From NCBI GenBank assembly GCA_964633205.1, contig CAZWFN010000084.1, positions 1 to 26,884 on the forward strand: a DNA stretch of 26,884 nucleotides. The letters are read 5' to 3'. The DNA comes from CAYVQE01 sp964633205. GTDB taxonomy: Bacteria; Myxococcota; B64-G9. The number at the start of each line of letters is the position of its first letter. Position 1 is the first letter of the stretch. Positions 1-7,923 of this stretch are shown here, piece after piece. Both the position numbers and the translations under genes were made by a program. The notes below the pieces were generated by a model that made no database searches, was not told where the DNA came from, and saw only the letters and a program-made list of their open reading frames with translations.

Positions 1-1739
1 TCGTCCGCGTCCAGCCACGCCGGATCCGGTGCCCGGCCGCGGTCGGCCGGCGCGGCGGTCGGCGGAGCGGGCCGGTGGGCCGCGGAGCGTCCGGCGCCGG
101 GCTTTCGGGTCCCGGGCCCGCCCCCGCGGCGGCCAACGGCCCGCCCGGCGCCGGGCCCTTGGCCGCCGCGGCGGGCAGGCCCAGCCCGCCCGGCGGCCGG
201 CTCGGTGGCCGGTCCTGCGGCCGCAGTTGCGGGCTCCGCCGCAGCGGGCGCGCCGGTGGGCTCGCCGGCATCGGCGATCGGCTCGGCGGCCGCCTGCTGG
301 CGGGCTTCGGTTTGCCGCCCAGCAGCGGTGCCGGCATCCGCGGCCGGGGCCGCGGGCGGCCCGCCGCCGGGCGCCGGGGCGTCGTCGCCGGCCAGGCCGA
401 ACCAGGCGCCCATCGCTCCGCCGGCCAGCAGCAGCAGGCCGAGCAGCCACCAGACGGCCGGCGAGCGGCGCTGCTGGGTGAGCCCGGACAGCAGCGGGGC
501 GGACGGCTGGGGGCCGGTCGGCGGGGGGGTGGTGCTGCGGGCGGGGGTGTCGCTGGCACCGGTGGATTCTGCTCGGGGGCTCGCTCTGGCCGGCTGCTGC
601 GGTTGGGGCGTGGCTGCCGGCCCCCCTGCGCCGGAAAGCTCGGGTTCGCTGGGGGGCTGGGCTTCGGAGGCGGCAGAGGTGGCCGCTGGTTTTCCGGCTA
701 CGGAGGGCGCCGCGGCGCCTTTGGGGGTGCTGCTGGCCATTTGATCGGAGAGGGGGTCTTTTGGGGGCTCTTCGCGCCGCGGCGGCGGCACCACCTCCCG
801 GACCCAGGCGGCCATAGCGGCGGCGTCGAGTCGGGCCTTGCGGCGTTCCAGGAAGGCCTTGAGCTGGCTGCCGAGCTGCTGGGCGTCCGGGGTGCGCCGC
901 TGGCGGTCCTTGTGCATGGCGCGCATGACCAGCTCGGCGTACTCGTCCGGGATGCGCTCGTCGCTGGCCCGCGGATCCGGGGTGGGCTGCTTGACGATGG
1001 CCAGCATGGTGTCGAGCTCGGTATCGGCCTCGAAGGGCTTGCTGCCGGTGGCCAGCTCGTACAGCACGCAGCCCAGCGAGTAGATGTCGGTCCGCGCGTC
1101 CAGATCCTGCTGCTCGACCTGCTCCGGCGACAGGTAGGCGGTCTTGCCGGCCAGCACCGCCGGCCGGGTACGGCTGAGCGCGCCCAGGTCGCGCGCCACC
1201 CCGAAGTCGAACACCTTCACCCGGCCCTGGTAGGTCAACATGATGTTCTGCGGGCTGATGTCGCGGTGGATCAGACCCGCCTGCTCGCCCTGGCCGTCGT
1301 CGAAGCGGTGCACGTAGCCCAGCACCGAGCAGACCTCGAGGCCCAGCCGGGCGGCGTGGTCCAGCGGAATCTCCCGCTGCTGCTCGGCGCTGGCGGCGAT
1401 GATCCGATCCAGGCTGGCCCCGTGGACGAACTCCATGGCGATGAAATAGGTCTTCTTGGTGCGGGCCACCTCGTGGGCGCGCACCACGCCCGGATGGTCC
1501 AGCCGCTGCAGCAGCCGCGCCTCGTCCAGGAACATGGCCACGATCTGGCGATCGGTCGCCAGCTGCGGCAGCAGGCGCTTGATGGCCACCGGTTGGCGGC
1601 GGCCCTGCTCGACGGTGTAGCCCAGAAACACCTCGGCCGCACCGCCGACGGCGATCCTGCGGATGATCTGGTATTTTCCGATCGGAATCGCCAGCGCCGG
1701 ACTCCTTTTCGGCCCCTGCCGGCCGCCGGTGCGCCCCAC
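1..1739 (-). CDS. Serine/threonine protein kinase with transmembrane segment (C-terminus cut by window edge)
   Basis: Eukaryotic-type Ser/Thr kinase that would phosphorylate protein targets from the inner membrane. Numbered from a GTG at 1739, the kinase domain covers about residues 21-290: a Gly-rich loop (AVGGAAEVFLG), the VAIK lysine at K54, helix-C Glu at E73, the catalytic loop HRDISPQN with D160, DFG with D178, and a LAGKTAYLSPEQ activation end. An Ala/Pro/Gly-rich linker leads to one membrane helix near residues 426-448 (AVWWLLGLLLLAGG), then a low-complexity Ala/Pro part that runs off the left edge with no stop. HRDxSPQN is common in myxobacterial kinases. The start is uncertain: GTG 1739 is the first conventional codon, but an AAGGAG box sits seven bases before an in-frame CTG at 1694, just before the conserved IPIGKYQI segment. 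The kinase call is secure; its targets are unknown. Confidence 0.93.
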   Translation of the reverse strand, partial: MGRTGGRQGPKRSPALAIPIGKYQIIRRIAVGGAAEVFLGYTVEQGRRQPVAIKRLLPQLATDRQIVAMFLDEARLLQRLDHPGVVRAHEVARTKKTYFIAMEFVHGASLDRIIAASAEQQREIPLDHAARLGLEVCSVLGYVHRFDDGQGEQAGLIHRDISPQNIMLTYQGRVKVFDFGVARDLGALSRTRPAVLAGKTAYLSPEQVEQQDLDARTDIYSLGCVLYELATGSKPFEADTELDTMLAIVKQPTPDPRASDERIPDEYAELVMRAMHKDRQRRTPDAQQLGSQLKAFLERRKARLDAAAMAAWVREVVPPPRREEPPKDPLSDQMASSTPKGAAAPSVAGKPAATSAASEAQPPSEPELSGAGGPAATPQPQQPARASPRAESTGASDTPARSTTPPPTGPQPSAPLLSGLTQQRRSPAVWWLLGLLLLAGGAMGAWFGLAGDDAPAPGGGPPAAPAADAGTAAGRQTEARQQAAAEPIADAGEPTGAPAAAEPATAAAGPATEPAAGRAGPARRGGQGPGAGRAVGRRGGGPGTRKPGAGRSAAHRPAPPTAAPADRGRAPDPAWLDAD

Positions 1740-1754
1740 CCCCCGCCGACCCGC

Positions 1755-1785
1755 ATACGATTCCCGACCGCCCGCGACTTGTCAA
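1755..1785 (-). promoter_or_regulatory. Probable sigma-70 type promoter of the kinase gene
   Basis: A perfect TTGACA (1785-1780) is followed after 19 bases by TCGTAT (1760-1755), reading toward the kinase. Predicted initiation near 1748 gives a leader of about 9 nt to the GTG start or about 54 nt to the CTG candidate. The -10 matches the consensus at only three positions and the spacing is long. Confidence 0.45.
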
Positions 1786-1830
1786 CCGGGCGCCGCACCG
1801 TAGAGCACGGCAGAATACGCCGCCGGCGCT

Positions 1831-2778
1831 TTACTGGATGGGGCTGGCCGGCAGGATCGGCTTCAGCACCTTGGGCATCTCGCTGAACGGATCGGCCAGC
1901 GGGCCGTCGTGGCGGGCCGCGATCCGGCCCTGGGCGTCGATCCCGAGCAGGCTCGGCAGCTCGGTGATACCGAAGCGGCTCTCGGCTTCCATGAACAGAT
2001 CGATCAGGATGGGTCCCTGCTCGTAGATCTCGCGGCGCACCTTGGCCATCTCGGCCGCGTAGGCCTGGGTCTTCGATACCGCGGTGAACAGCTCCATGGT
2101 GTTGACCGCCAGGCAGTGCAGTCCGCGGGGGCGGTTCTGTTGGCACAGCTCGGCAAAGGCTTGCAGGTGGGCGTAGGACGGCTCGGAGAAGGTGCCCCAG
2201 AACAGCACCGCCACCGGCTGGCCCTGCAGCGCCGACAGCGCGGCCTCGCCGCCGGCATAGGTCGGCAGCCGCAGCTCGGGCGCCGGGCCGGAGCGCACCG
2301 GTTCGGCCGGCTTGGCCCCGGACTGGATGCGTGTCAGCAGAAAGCCCTTGAAGGTGTCGCCCGACAGCACCAACCAGCCGGGATCGGCGCTGGTCAGCGG
2401 CAGGGTCAGCACCCGCGGCCCGGAGCGCACCTCGAAGTAGACCTTCTTGTCGGCCGTGCGCTCGAGCACGCGCTCCAGGTCCTCCTCGTTGGCCAGGTCC
2501 TCGCCGTCGCCGGCCAGCAGCACGTCACCGGCGCCGACGCCGGCCTCGGCCGCCGGGCTCTTGGGCGCGACCAGCAGCACCCGCACCTCGTCGTTGGCCA
2601 TGTCGATCATGACGCCCTTGGGCCCGGGAGCCTTGGCCGGGCTGGCACCGGTGGGAACGACCTTCAAGCCGGTGCCCGCGGGGGCGGGCTTGGCGGTGGG
2701 CTTCGGTGCGTCCTGCTCGCAGCCGGCGACTGCGGCGAGCCAGACCACCAGCCCCAACCAGGCGTTGACGCGCATCAT
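1831..2778 (-). CDS. Lipoprotein with PDZ domain and TlpA-like thioredoxin fold lacking the CxxC motif
   Basis: This 315-residue protein starts with a lipoprotein signal (hydrophobic segment, then AVAGC with C20), so it should be anchored in an envelope membrane. A PDZ-like domain covers about residues 55-130 (APKSPAAEAGVGAGDVLLA). Residues 165-310 resemble the TlpA/AhpC thioredoxin fold: FWGTFSEPS aligns with the usual FWATWCGPC, and a cis-Pro-like ITELPSLLGID and Gly-rich strand follow. Both active-site cysteines are serine (S198, S201), so classical disulfide exchange is not expected; a binding or chaperone role is only inference. It starts at the first of two adjacent ATGs. No Shine-Dalgarno sequence is visible, and a promoter-like pair ends just before the ATG, suggesting a leaderless transcript. 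It precedes the kinase on the same strand, but the kinase has its own promoter candidate. Confidence 0.85.
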   Translation of the reverse strand: MMRVNAWLGLVVWLAAVAGCEQDAPKPTAKPAPAGTGLKVVPTGASPAKAPGPKGVMIDMANDEVRVLLVAPKSPAAEAGVGAGDVLLAGDGEDLANEEDLERVLERTADKKVYFEVRSGPRVLTLPLTSADPGWLVLSGDTFKGFLLTRIQSGAKPAEPVRSGPAPELRLPTYAGGEAALSALQGQPVAVLFWGTFSEPSYAHLQAFAELCQQNRPRGLHCLAVNTMELFTAVSKTQAYAAEMAKVRREIYEQGPILIDLFMEAESRFGITELPSLLGIDAQGRIAARHDGPLADPFSEMPKVLKPILPASPIQ

Positions 2779-2784
2779 ATTCGA

Positions 2785-2813
2785 TATTTACCACTTCGGC
2801 CCGGCGGGGTCCA
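2785..2813 (-). promoter_or_regulatory. Probable promoter of the PDZ/thioredoxin-fold lipoprotein gene (leaderless)
   Basis: TGGACC (2813-2808), a 17-base spacer and TAAATA (2790-2785) read toward the gene. The -10 ends only six bases before the ATG at 2778, so transcription would start at or next to the start codon. This agrees with the lack of a ribosome-binding site. The box matches are modest. Confidence 0.35.
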
Positions 2814-2821
2814 GCAGCCCG

Positions 2822-2851
2822 ATGGCATCGGCCGCGCCGGCGGACTACAAT
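2822..2851 (+). promoter_or_regulatory. Probable promoter of the heparinase-like gene
   Basis: ATGGCA (2822-2827), an 18-base spacer and TACAAT (2846-2851; five of six to TATAAT) precede the gene. A start near 2858 would leave a leader of about 23 nt that contains the GGAG-type ribosome site before ATG 2881. Confidence 0.4.
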
Positions 2852-2880
2852 CGAGCTGGACCGAGAACGGGAGCGGATGC

Positions 2881-5829
2881 ATGAGCACGGCATGGAGGCG
2901 GATGGCGTTGACCGCGGTTTGCTGGCTGGCCTGGCCGGCAGCGGCCGGCGCCGGCAGCTGGGCGGTGCCCGGCGCCGACCCGGATGTCCGGCCGCGGCTG
3001 CTGTTCGGGCCGGGCGAGGTCGATGGGCTGCGCCAGCGGCTCGAACGCCCGCCCTACGACCGCATCTATCTCGGTCTGTTCGAGCGGGCCGGGCGCGAGC
3101 ACGACCTGGACGATCACGGCACCAGCGCCGAGCAGCGCAAGGCCAACACCGCCATGGCGGCCGCCTTCGTCTACGCCCTCGACCGCGCGGCCCGCGAGCA
3201 GGACGCGGCGGTGGTGGTCGAGCCCTTCGCCGCGGCTGCCGAGCGGGCTGCCTACGGGCAGCGGGCCGAGACCTTGCTGGCGCACATGGTCGACCACTGC
3301 CGCATGGTCGATTACAGCACCGGCGCCGACGACATCCACTGCGCCCAGGAGCTGACGCTCTACGCCACCGCCTACGACCTGCTGGCCGGCGCCGGCTACC
3401 CCTTCGCCGACGAGCAGGCGGTCGTCGACCGCTTGGCCGGCCACGCCGCCGACTTCTTCTACAAGTGGACGGTGGCCTACTGGCCCACGCTGACCCGCTC
3501 GGCCAACGAGAACCATGGCGCCAAGACCGCCAGCGCCATCGGCCTGGCTGCCATCGCGCTCAACGGCTGCAGCTTCAGCCCGGGCGGCGAGCTGGCCGCC
3601 TACCGCGATCCGGCCGCCTGGATCGACTTCGGCATGGCCCGCGGCGTCAGCCTGGGGCTGGAGGCGCTGCACTCGGCCGCCGGGGCCTACGGCGAGGGGC
3701 CGACCTACCACCGCTACGCGGCCATCAACACCGAGCCCTTTTTCTGGGCCTGGCACCGTTACACCGGCGGCGCCGACTGGACGGTCGACGGGGTGGTCTA
3801 CCCCGACCCCTGGACCCATCCGGCCCACGATCGCATCCACCGCTGGCTGCTGGCCATCTCCATGCCGGACGGCACCTTCCCGCCCTTCGACGACGGCACC
3901 CCCGGGGTGACCCACTTCTGGGGCCCCTTCGTCGGCCTGGCGGACGGGCCGGCCTACCGCTGGGCCTGGGAGCGCGGGGTGCGGCCGCACGACACCTCGG
4001 GGTCGGTGGACATGGCGCCGCTGACCCTGGTGGCTTACGACGATGGCGTGGCCGCGGCCGCGCCCGATTTCGGCCCCAGCGTCTTCATGCCCGAGGGCGG
4101 CCAGGCGGTGTTCCGCTCGGACTGGTCGGCCGCGGCCATCTACCTCATCCTGCAGGCCGAGCACGGGGTGGCCGGCGGCTGGGCCTTCCGCCACGACGGC
4201 GAGTGGCTCGAGGGCGCCGGCGGCCACGAGCACTCCGATCCCGGCACCACCCACCTGATGGCCTTCGGCGAGCGGCTGCTGATCGACTGCGGCTACCTGG
4301 GCTGGGAGAACCACGACCGGGTGCGCCGGGCGGCCGATCACAACATCCTGCTGGTCGACGGCCACGGCCCCCAGCTGCCCCAATTGTCGGTGCCGCCGTT
4401 CACAATCGTCGACGGTGGGGTGGTCATCGAGGACCCCTCGCGCGAGGGCGGCTGGATCCCGGGCGAGGACGCGGCCGCGCAGCTGCGCGGCATCGTCACC
4501 GGTGAGCACCTGGAGCACGCCCGGGTCGACGCGCGCTACTTCGCCGAGGCGCCGGCCACCGACTGGCAGCGGCGCCTGGTCTTCGTGGATCGGCGCTACT
4601 TCGTCCAGGCCGACGTGGCCCAGGCCGACGACGGGCTGGAGCACGACCTCGAGCTGCTGTTCCACACCAACGGCGGCGGCAGCAGCGGCGGCGCCTTCGA
4701 GCGGCTGGAGGCCGGGGCGCGGGTGGAGCGCGCCGGGGCCCGGCTGGAGCTGCGCACCGCGGCCGCCGGCGGGCCGCTGCAGCTGGACGACAGCCTTGCC
4801 GAGCACGACGCCTGGCGCTGGCGCGAGGAGACCCACCGGGTGCTGCACGCCGGCCGCCGCGCGCCGGCGCTGGCCGTGCTGACGCTGCTGCTGCCGCTGC
4901 GGCCCGAGGACGAGACGCCGGCGATCGAGCACCTGGCCGCCGGCGCCGGGCTGGCCGCCTTCCGCGTCAGCGCGGCCGGGCGCAGCGAGCGCATCGGCCT
5001 GGCCGCACCGGACATGGCCGGCGGCGAGGTGGCCGGGCTGGCCTTCACGGGCAGCTTCGCTCTGGCCTCGGCCCCCGCGGCCGGCGCGGCGGATCGACTG
5101 CTGCTGGGCGATGGCCGGCGCATCGCCGCCGACGGTCTGGCCCTGCAGCTCGACGCGCCGGGCAGCCTGGTGCTGGAGCGCGACGGCGATGCGCTGCGGG
5201 GCCACTACGCCGGGCCGGCCAACCGGCTGCGCATCAGCGGCGCCGGCGCGCTGCGGGCGACGGCCGGGCTGTGCTCCGAGGCCAGCGAGGGCGACGCGCT
5301 GGTGGTCGAGCTGGCCGGTGATGGAGCCTTCGCGCTCGCGCCCGCCGGCCAGGCCGGCGACCGGTCGCCCAAGGCCTGGGCCGCGCTGGCCGCCGAGACC
5401 GTGGTCGGCCAGCCGGTGGTGCTGGACGGCAGCGCCAGCTGCGATGCCGACGGCGATGCGCTGGCCTACGCCTGGTCGCTGGTGCAGGCGCCGGTGCGCT
5501 CGCGGGCCGCCATCGCCGAGGCCGATGCGGTCGAGGCGCTCCTGGTGCCCGACGTGCCGGGCGCCTACCGCATCGGCCTGCGGGTCAGCGCGGCCGGGGC
5601 CGCCAGCGAGCAGCACGCCGTCTGGCTGTGGGTCGAGCGGGCCCCGGCCGACGGCGGCGACGGCGGGCCGGACGGCGGCGAGACCGATGGCGGCGGGGAC
5701 CCTGCCGGCGGAACCACCGCCGGCGGCGGGGGCTGTGGCTGCGCGGCGGCGCCGGCCGCCGCGGGCCCGGCGGCGCTGCTGCTGCTGTTCGGGCTGCTGG
5801 GGCTCAGGGCTAGTCGCCGATCACCTTGA
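2881..5829 (+). CDS. Exported heparinase II/III-like polysaccharide lyase family protein with PKD-like domain and MYXO-CTERM-like tail
   Basis: This 982-residue protein has an N-terminal signal peptide (MALTAVCWLAWPAAAGAGS). An alpha-helical toroid domain with NENHGAKTASAIGLA near residue 210 and GEGPTYHRYA near 275 leads to a beta-rich heparinase II/III-type domain, marked by GGHEHSDPGTTHLMAFGERL around residues 447-470. The family cleaves uronic-acid polysaccharides with Tyr/His chemistry; the substrate here is unknown. A PKD/REJ-like domain (LDGSASCDADGDALAYAWSL) spans about 827-921, then a Gly/Asp-rich linker. The last 35 residues have a GCGC motif, a Leu-rich helix and an Arg-rich end, the tripartite layout of MYXO-CTERM sorting signals, so cell-surface anchoring is likely. 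The start at 2881 fits the signal peptide and a GGAG site. Its 3' end overlaps the convergent YjbQ gene by 20 bases. Confidence 0.87.
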   Translation: MSTAWRRMALTAVCWLAWPAAAGAGSWAVPGADPDVRPRLLFGPGEVDGLRQRLERPPYDRIYLGLFERAGREHDLDDHGTSAEQRKANTAMAAAFVYALDRAAREQDAAVVVEPFAAAAERAAYGQRAETLLAHMVDHCRMVDYSTGADDIHCAQELTLYATAYDLLAGAGYPFADEQAVVDRLAGHAADFFYKWTVAYWPTLTRSANENHGAKTASAIGLAAIALNGCSFSPGGELAAYRDPAAWIDFGMARGVSLGLEALHSAAGAYGEGPTYHRYAAINTEPFFWAWHRYTGGADWTVDGVVYPDPWTHPAHDRIHRWLLAISMPDGTFPPFDDGTPGVTHFWGPFVGLADGPAYRWAWERGVRPHDTSGSVDMAPLTLVAYDDGVAAAAPDFGPSVFMPEGGQAVFRSDWSAAAIYLILQAEHGVAGGWAFRHDGEWLEGAGGHEHSDPGTTHLMAFGERLLIDCGYLGWENHDRVRRAADHNILLVDGHGPQLPQLSVPPFTIVDGGVVIEDPSREGGWIPGEDAAAQLRGIVTGEHLEHARVDARYFAEAPATDWQRRLVFVDRRYFVQADVAQADDGLEHDLELLFHTNGGGSSGGAFERLEAGARVERAGARLELRTAAAGGPLQLDDSLAEHDAWRWREETHRVLHAGRRAPALAVLTLLLPLRPEDETPAIEHLAAGAGLAAFRVSAAGRSERIGLAAPDMAGGEVAGLAFTGSFALASAPAAGAADRLLLGDGRRIAADGLALQLDAPGSLVLERDGDALRGHYAGPANRLRISGAGALRATAGLCSEASEGDALVVELAGDGAFALAPAGQAGDRSPKAWAALAAETVVGQPVVLDGSASCDADGDALAYAWSLVQAPVRSRAAIAEADAVEALLVPDVPGAYRIGLRVSAAGAASEQHAVWLWVERAPADGGDGGPDGGETDGGGDPAGGTTAGGGGCGCAAAPAAAGPAALLLLFGLLGLRASRRSP

Positions 5830-6226
5830 CCAGCACCCGCTTGTCGCGCCGGCCGTCGAACTCGCCGTAGAAGATGCGCTCCCAGGTGCCCAGATCGAGC
5901 TTGCCGCCGGTGACGGCCACGACCACCTCGCGGCCCATGATCTGGCGCTTGTGGTGGGCGTCGCCGTTGTCCTCACCGGTGCGGTTGTGGCGGTAGCGCT
6001 CGGGATCGTGCGGCGCCAGGCCCTCGAGCCAGTCCTTGTAGTCCTGGTGCAGGCCGGGCTCGTCGTCGTTGATGAACACGCTGGCGGTGATGTGCATGGA
6101 GTTGACCAGGCACAGCCCCTCCTGCACGCCGCTGGCGGCCACGATGCGCTCGACCTCGGGGGTGATGTGCACCAGGTCCATGCGCTCCGGCACGTGAAAG
6201 GTCAAATACTCGGTCTTCGATTTCAT
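5810..6226 (-). CDS. YjbQ family protein (UPF0047; secondary thiamine-phosphate synthase-like)
   Basis: A 138-residue cytosolic protein covering the whole YjbQ/UPF0047 family. Recognisable segments are the central NSMHITASVFINDDEPG, the HNRTGEDNGDAHHKRQIMG stretch with clustered His and Asp, and the C-terminal GTWERIFYGEFDGRRDKRV. Some members show weak thiamine-phosphate synthase activity, but the physiological role is unsettled. The ATG at 6226 has a GGAGGG site six bases upstream. It forms its own short unit, convergent with the heparinase-like gene. Confidence 0.92.
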   Translation of the reverse strand: MKSKTEYLTFHVPERMDLVHITPEVERIVAASGVQEGLCLVNSMHITASVFINDDEPGLHQDYKDWLEGLAPHDPERYRHNRTGEDNGDAHHKRQIMGREVVVAVTGGKLDLGTWERIFYGEFDGRRDKRVLVKVIGD

Positions 6227-6295
6227 GCTCGCCCTCCGCTCGGGTTCGGGATCGAGGCCTCCGCTAGAAGAGGCCCAGCCGCTGCACGCAGCGCG

Positions 6296-6326
6296 TACAA
6301 GGTGATCGCCGCTGGCTTCTTGTCAA
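6296..6326 (-). promoter_or_regulatory. Possible promoter of the YjbQ-family gene
   Basis: A perfect TTGACA (6326-6321) lies between the transporter stop and the YjbQ start. The best -10 is CTTGTA (6301-6296) at a long 19-base spacing, so the -10 assignment is weak. The rest of 6227-6370 shows no gene. Confidence 0.3.
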
Positions 6327-6370
6327 GCGCTTGGTGAGCGGGAGTGCGGCGGGATGGGCTCGGGGTACGA

Positions 6371-7630
6371 TCAGGCCGGCTGTTCGGTGGGTTGCGCCGC
6401 CTGGCGCTTCTTGGGTGGGCGGATGAACAGGGTCAGCACCGCGCCCAGCACCAGCAGGCTGCCGGCCATGATGCAGGAGTACTGCAGGCTGTCGGTCTCG
6501 GCCACCAGCATCTTGGACACGCGCGACAGCACGCCGCCGCCCACGCCCCAGGCGGTGAACACGATGCCGTAGTTCAGCCCGAAGCTCTTCAGGCCGAAGA
6601 AGTCCTTGGTGGCCGAGGGGAACAGGGTCAGGTTGGTGCCGTAGTTGAAGCCGATGAAGGTGGCGATCAGCACCACCGCCGCGGCGCTCTCCTGCGAGAC
6701 GAACATCAGGCCGAAGATCAGCGCCGCCTGGAAGAGCAGGAAGATCATCAGGCTGGCCTGGCGGCCGATCTTGTCCGACAGGATGCCGGCGAACACGCGG
6801 CCGGTGGCGTTGCCCACCGCCAGCACGGTCACCGCCAGCCAGGCCAGCTCGCCCAGCGAGGCCTTGGCCATGCCGGCGGCGAAGGAGATGACCATCAGCC
6901 CGGCGCCGGCACCGATGGCGTAGACCAGCCACAGCAGCCAGAAGGTGCCGGTGCCCATCATCTCGCGCCAGCTGTAGTCCTGCTGCTCGGCGGCGGCCGC
7001 CTTGGCCCCGGCCGTAGCGGCCGCGTCGGGCGGCACCCAGCCGGCCGGCGGGATGACCAGCAGCTGCGACAGAAAGACCACCAGCACCAGAAAGGCGATG
7101 CCCAGATACAGCATGGTCTGGCTGATGCCCACGGTGTTCTGCAGGAAGTTGGCCAGCGGGGCGATGTAGGCCGAGGCCAGGCCGAAGCCGGCCACCACCA
7201 GCCCGGCGATCAGTCCGGTGCGCCGCGCCGGGAACCACTTGACCGCGGCCGGGGTGGCCGCCGCGTAGGCCATGCCGATGCCGGCGCCGGCCAGCACGCC
7301 GAAGCCCAGGATCCAGACCCACAGCTCGGCGGACATGGATGCCACCAGGAAGCCGACGCCGACCAGGATGCCGCCCAGGGTGGAGGTCCAGCGCGGGCCG
7401 AAGCGATCGACCATGCGCCCGGCGGGCACCATGACGAAGGCGAAGACCAGCACGGCCACCGCGTAGGGATCGTTCAGCGCGGTCTCGGCCCAGTCCCAGT
7501 TGCCCTTGGCCACCTGCACCTCGATGGCCGCGCGCACCACGCTCCAGGCGTAGAGCACGCCCAGCGCCAGGTTGATGCCGGTGCCGGCAAAGGTCACTAT
7601 CCAACCGCGGTTCTTGACTTCTTCTGTCAT
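6371..7630 (-). CDS. MFS transporter, OFA (oxalate/formate antiporter) family
   Basis: This 419-residue inner-membrane protein has about twelve hydrophobic helices. The N-terminal NRGWIVTFAGTGINLALGVLYAWSV is typical of the oxalate:formate antiporter (OFA) branch of the major facilitator superfamily. A loop of the form GRMVDRFGPRW follows helix 2, and a similar SDKIGRQ loop sits in the second half. The central loop (about residues 205-225) is Ala-rich. The family carries small monocarboxylates or dicarboxylates; the substrate cannot be read from sequence, and many members are not oxalate transporters. A GGGAG site lies about ten bases before ATG 7630. It diverges from the rubrerythrin gene across a roughly 290-base regulatory region. 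Confidence 0.92.
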   Translation of the reverse strand: MTEEVKNRGWIVTFAGTGINLALGVLYAWSVVRAAIEVQVAKGNWDWAETALNDPYAVAVLVFAFVMVPAGRMVDRFGPRWTSTLGGILVGVGFLVASMSAELWVWILGFGVLAGAGIGMAYAAATPAAVKWFPARRTGLIAGLVVAGFGLASAYIAPLANFLQNTVGISQTMLYLGIAFLVLVVFLSQLLVIPPAGWVPPDAAATAGAKAAAAEQQDYSWREMMGTGTFWLLWLVYAIGAGAGLMVISFAAGMAKASLGELAWLAVTVLAVGNATGRVFAGILSDKIGRQASLMIFLLFQAALIFGLMFVSQESAAAVVLIATFIGFNYGTNLTLFPSATKDFFGLKSFGLNYGIVFTAWGVGGGVLSRVSKMLVAETDSLQYSCIMAGSLLVLGAVLTLFIRPPKKRQAAQPTEQPA

Positions 7631-7703
7631 CGGCCTCGGCTCCCTTCGCTGTCGCCGACGGGCCTGATTTCAGCAGGCCCGGAAAATTCCATGAACTCGG
7701 CAG

Positions 7704-7721
7704 GTTGACATTTGAGTCAAC
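7704..7721. promoter_or_regulatory. Inverted repeat GTTGAC-6-GTCAAC in the transporter leader
   Basis: A perfect 6-bp dyad with a six-base spacer lies about 75 bases upstream of the MFS start, downstream of its proposed promoter. Its position would suit a repressor operator. It could also be part of a second promoter, since TTGACT occurs within it on the minus strand. Confidence 0.35.
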
Positions 7722-7738
7722 GGATTTTGGTGCCGCGA

Positions 7739-7767
7739 TTGGTAGCGCGCCGCGTCGCGCCTGTCAA
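7739..7767 (-). promoter_or_regulatory. Probable promoter of the OFA transporter gene
   Basis: A perfect TTGACA (7767-7762), a 17-base spacer and TACCAA (7744-7739) read toward the transporter. The predicted leader is about 100 nt and includes the GTTGAC/GTCAAC dyad. Confidence 0.45.
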
Positions 7768-7768
7768 G

Positions 7769-7797
7769 GAGATATTTTGGCATGGCGGCAAAATCTC
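7769..7797. promoter_or_regulatory. AT-rich imperfect palindrome between divergent genes
   Basis: GAGATATTTTG (7769-7779) and CAAAATCTC (7789-7797) form a nine-pair dyad with a two-base bulge. It abuts the transporter -35 box on one side and lies upstream of the rubrerythrin promoter region on the other. It stands out as AT-rich in very GC-rich DNA. It may be an operator or UP-like element. Confidence 0.35.
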
Positions 7798-7842
7798 GAT
7801 TGAATATTTTTATCGTGGTGTTCAGCTGACTTGATGCCGGGC

Positions 7843-7871
7843 TTGACCCCCGGACGCGGCTCTGGAAGCAT
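7843..7871 (+). promoter_or_regulatory. Possible promoter of the rubrerythrin gene
   Basis: TTGACC (7843-7848), a 17-base spacer and AAGCAT (7866-7871) would start transcription near 7878, about 45 bases before ATG 7924. The -35 is good and the -10 is poor. Confidence 0.3.
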
Positions 7872-7923
7872 GGCCGTGTCGAACATCCCGGAGCCGGCGG
7901 GGGCCGGGCCGAATGGAGGAGCG

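Noticed and set aside
75..1886. A 603-codon plus-strand frame opposite the kinase
   Set aside because: The minus strand encodes an intact kinase with all catalytic motifs; the plus frame is a GC shadow.
1271..2146. A 291-codon minus-strand frame spanning the kinase start and the lipoprotein end
   Set aside because: It is out of frame with both real genes and is Arg/Pro/Ser-rich nonsense.
2845..5616. A 923-codon open frame antisense to the heparinase-like gene
   Set aside because: It is low in recognisable motifs and explained by high GC, which removes stop codons opposite a real gene. The plus-strand frame has the signal peptide, domains and C-terminal tail.
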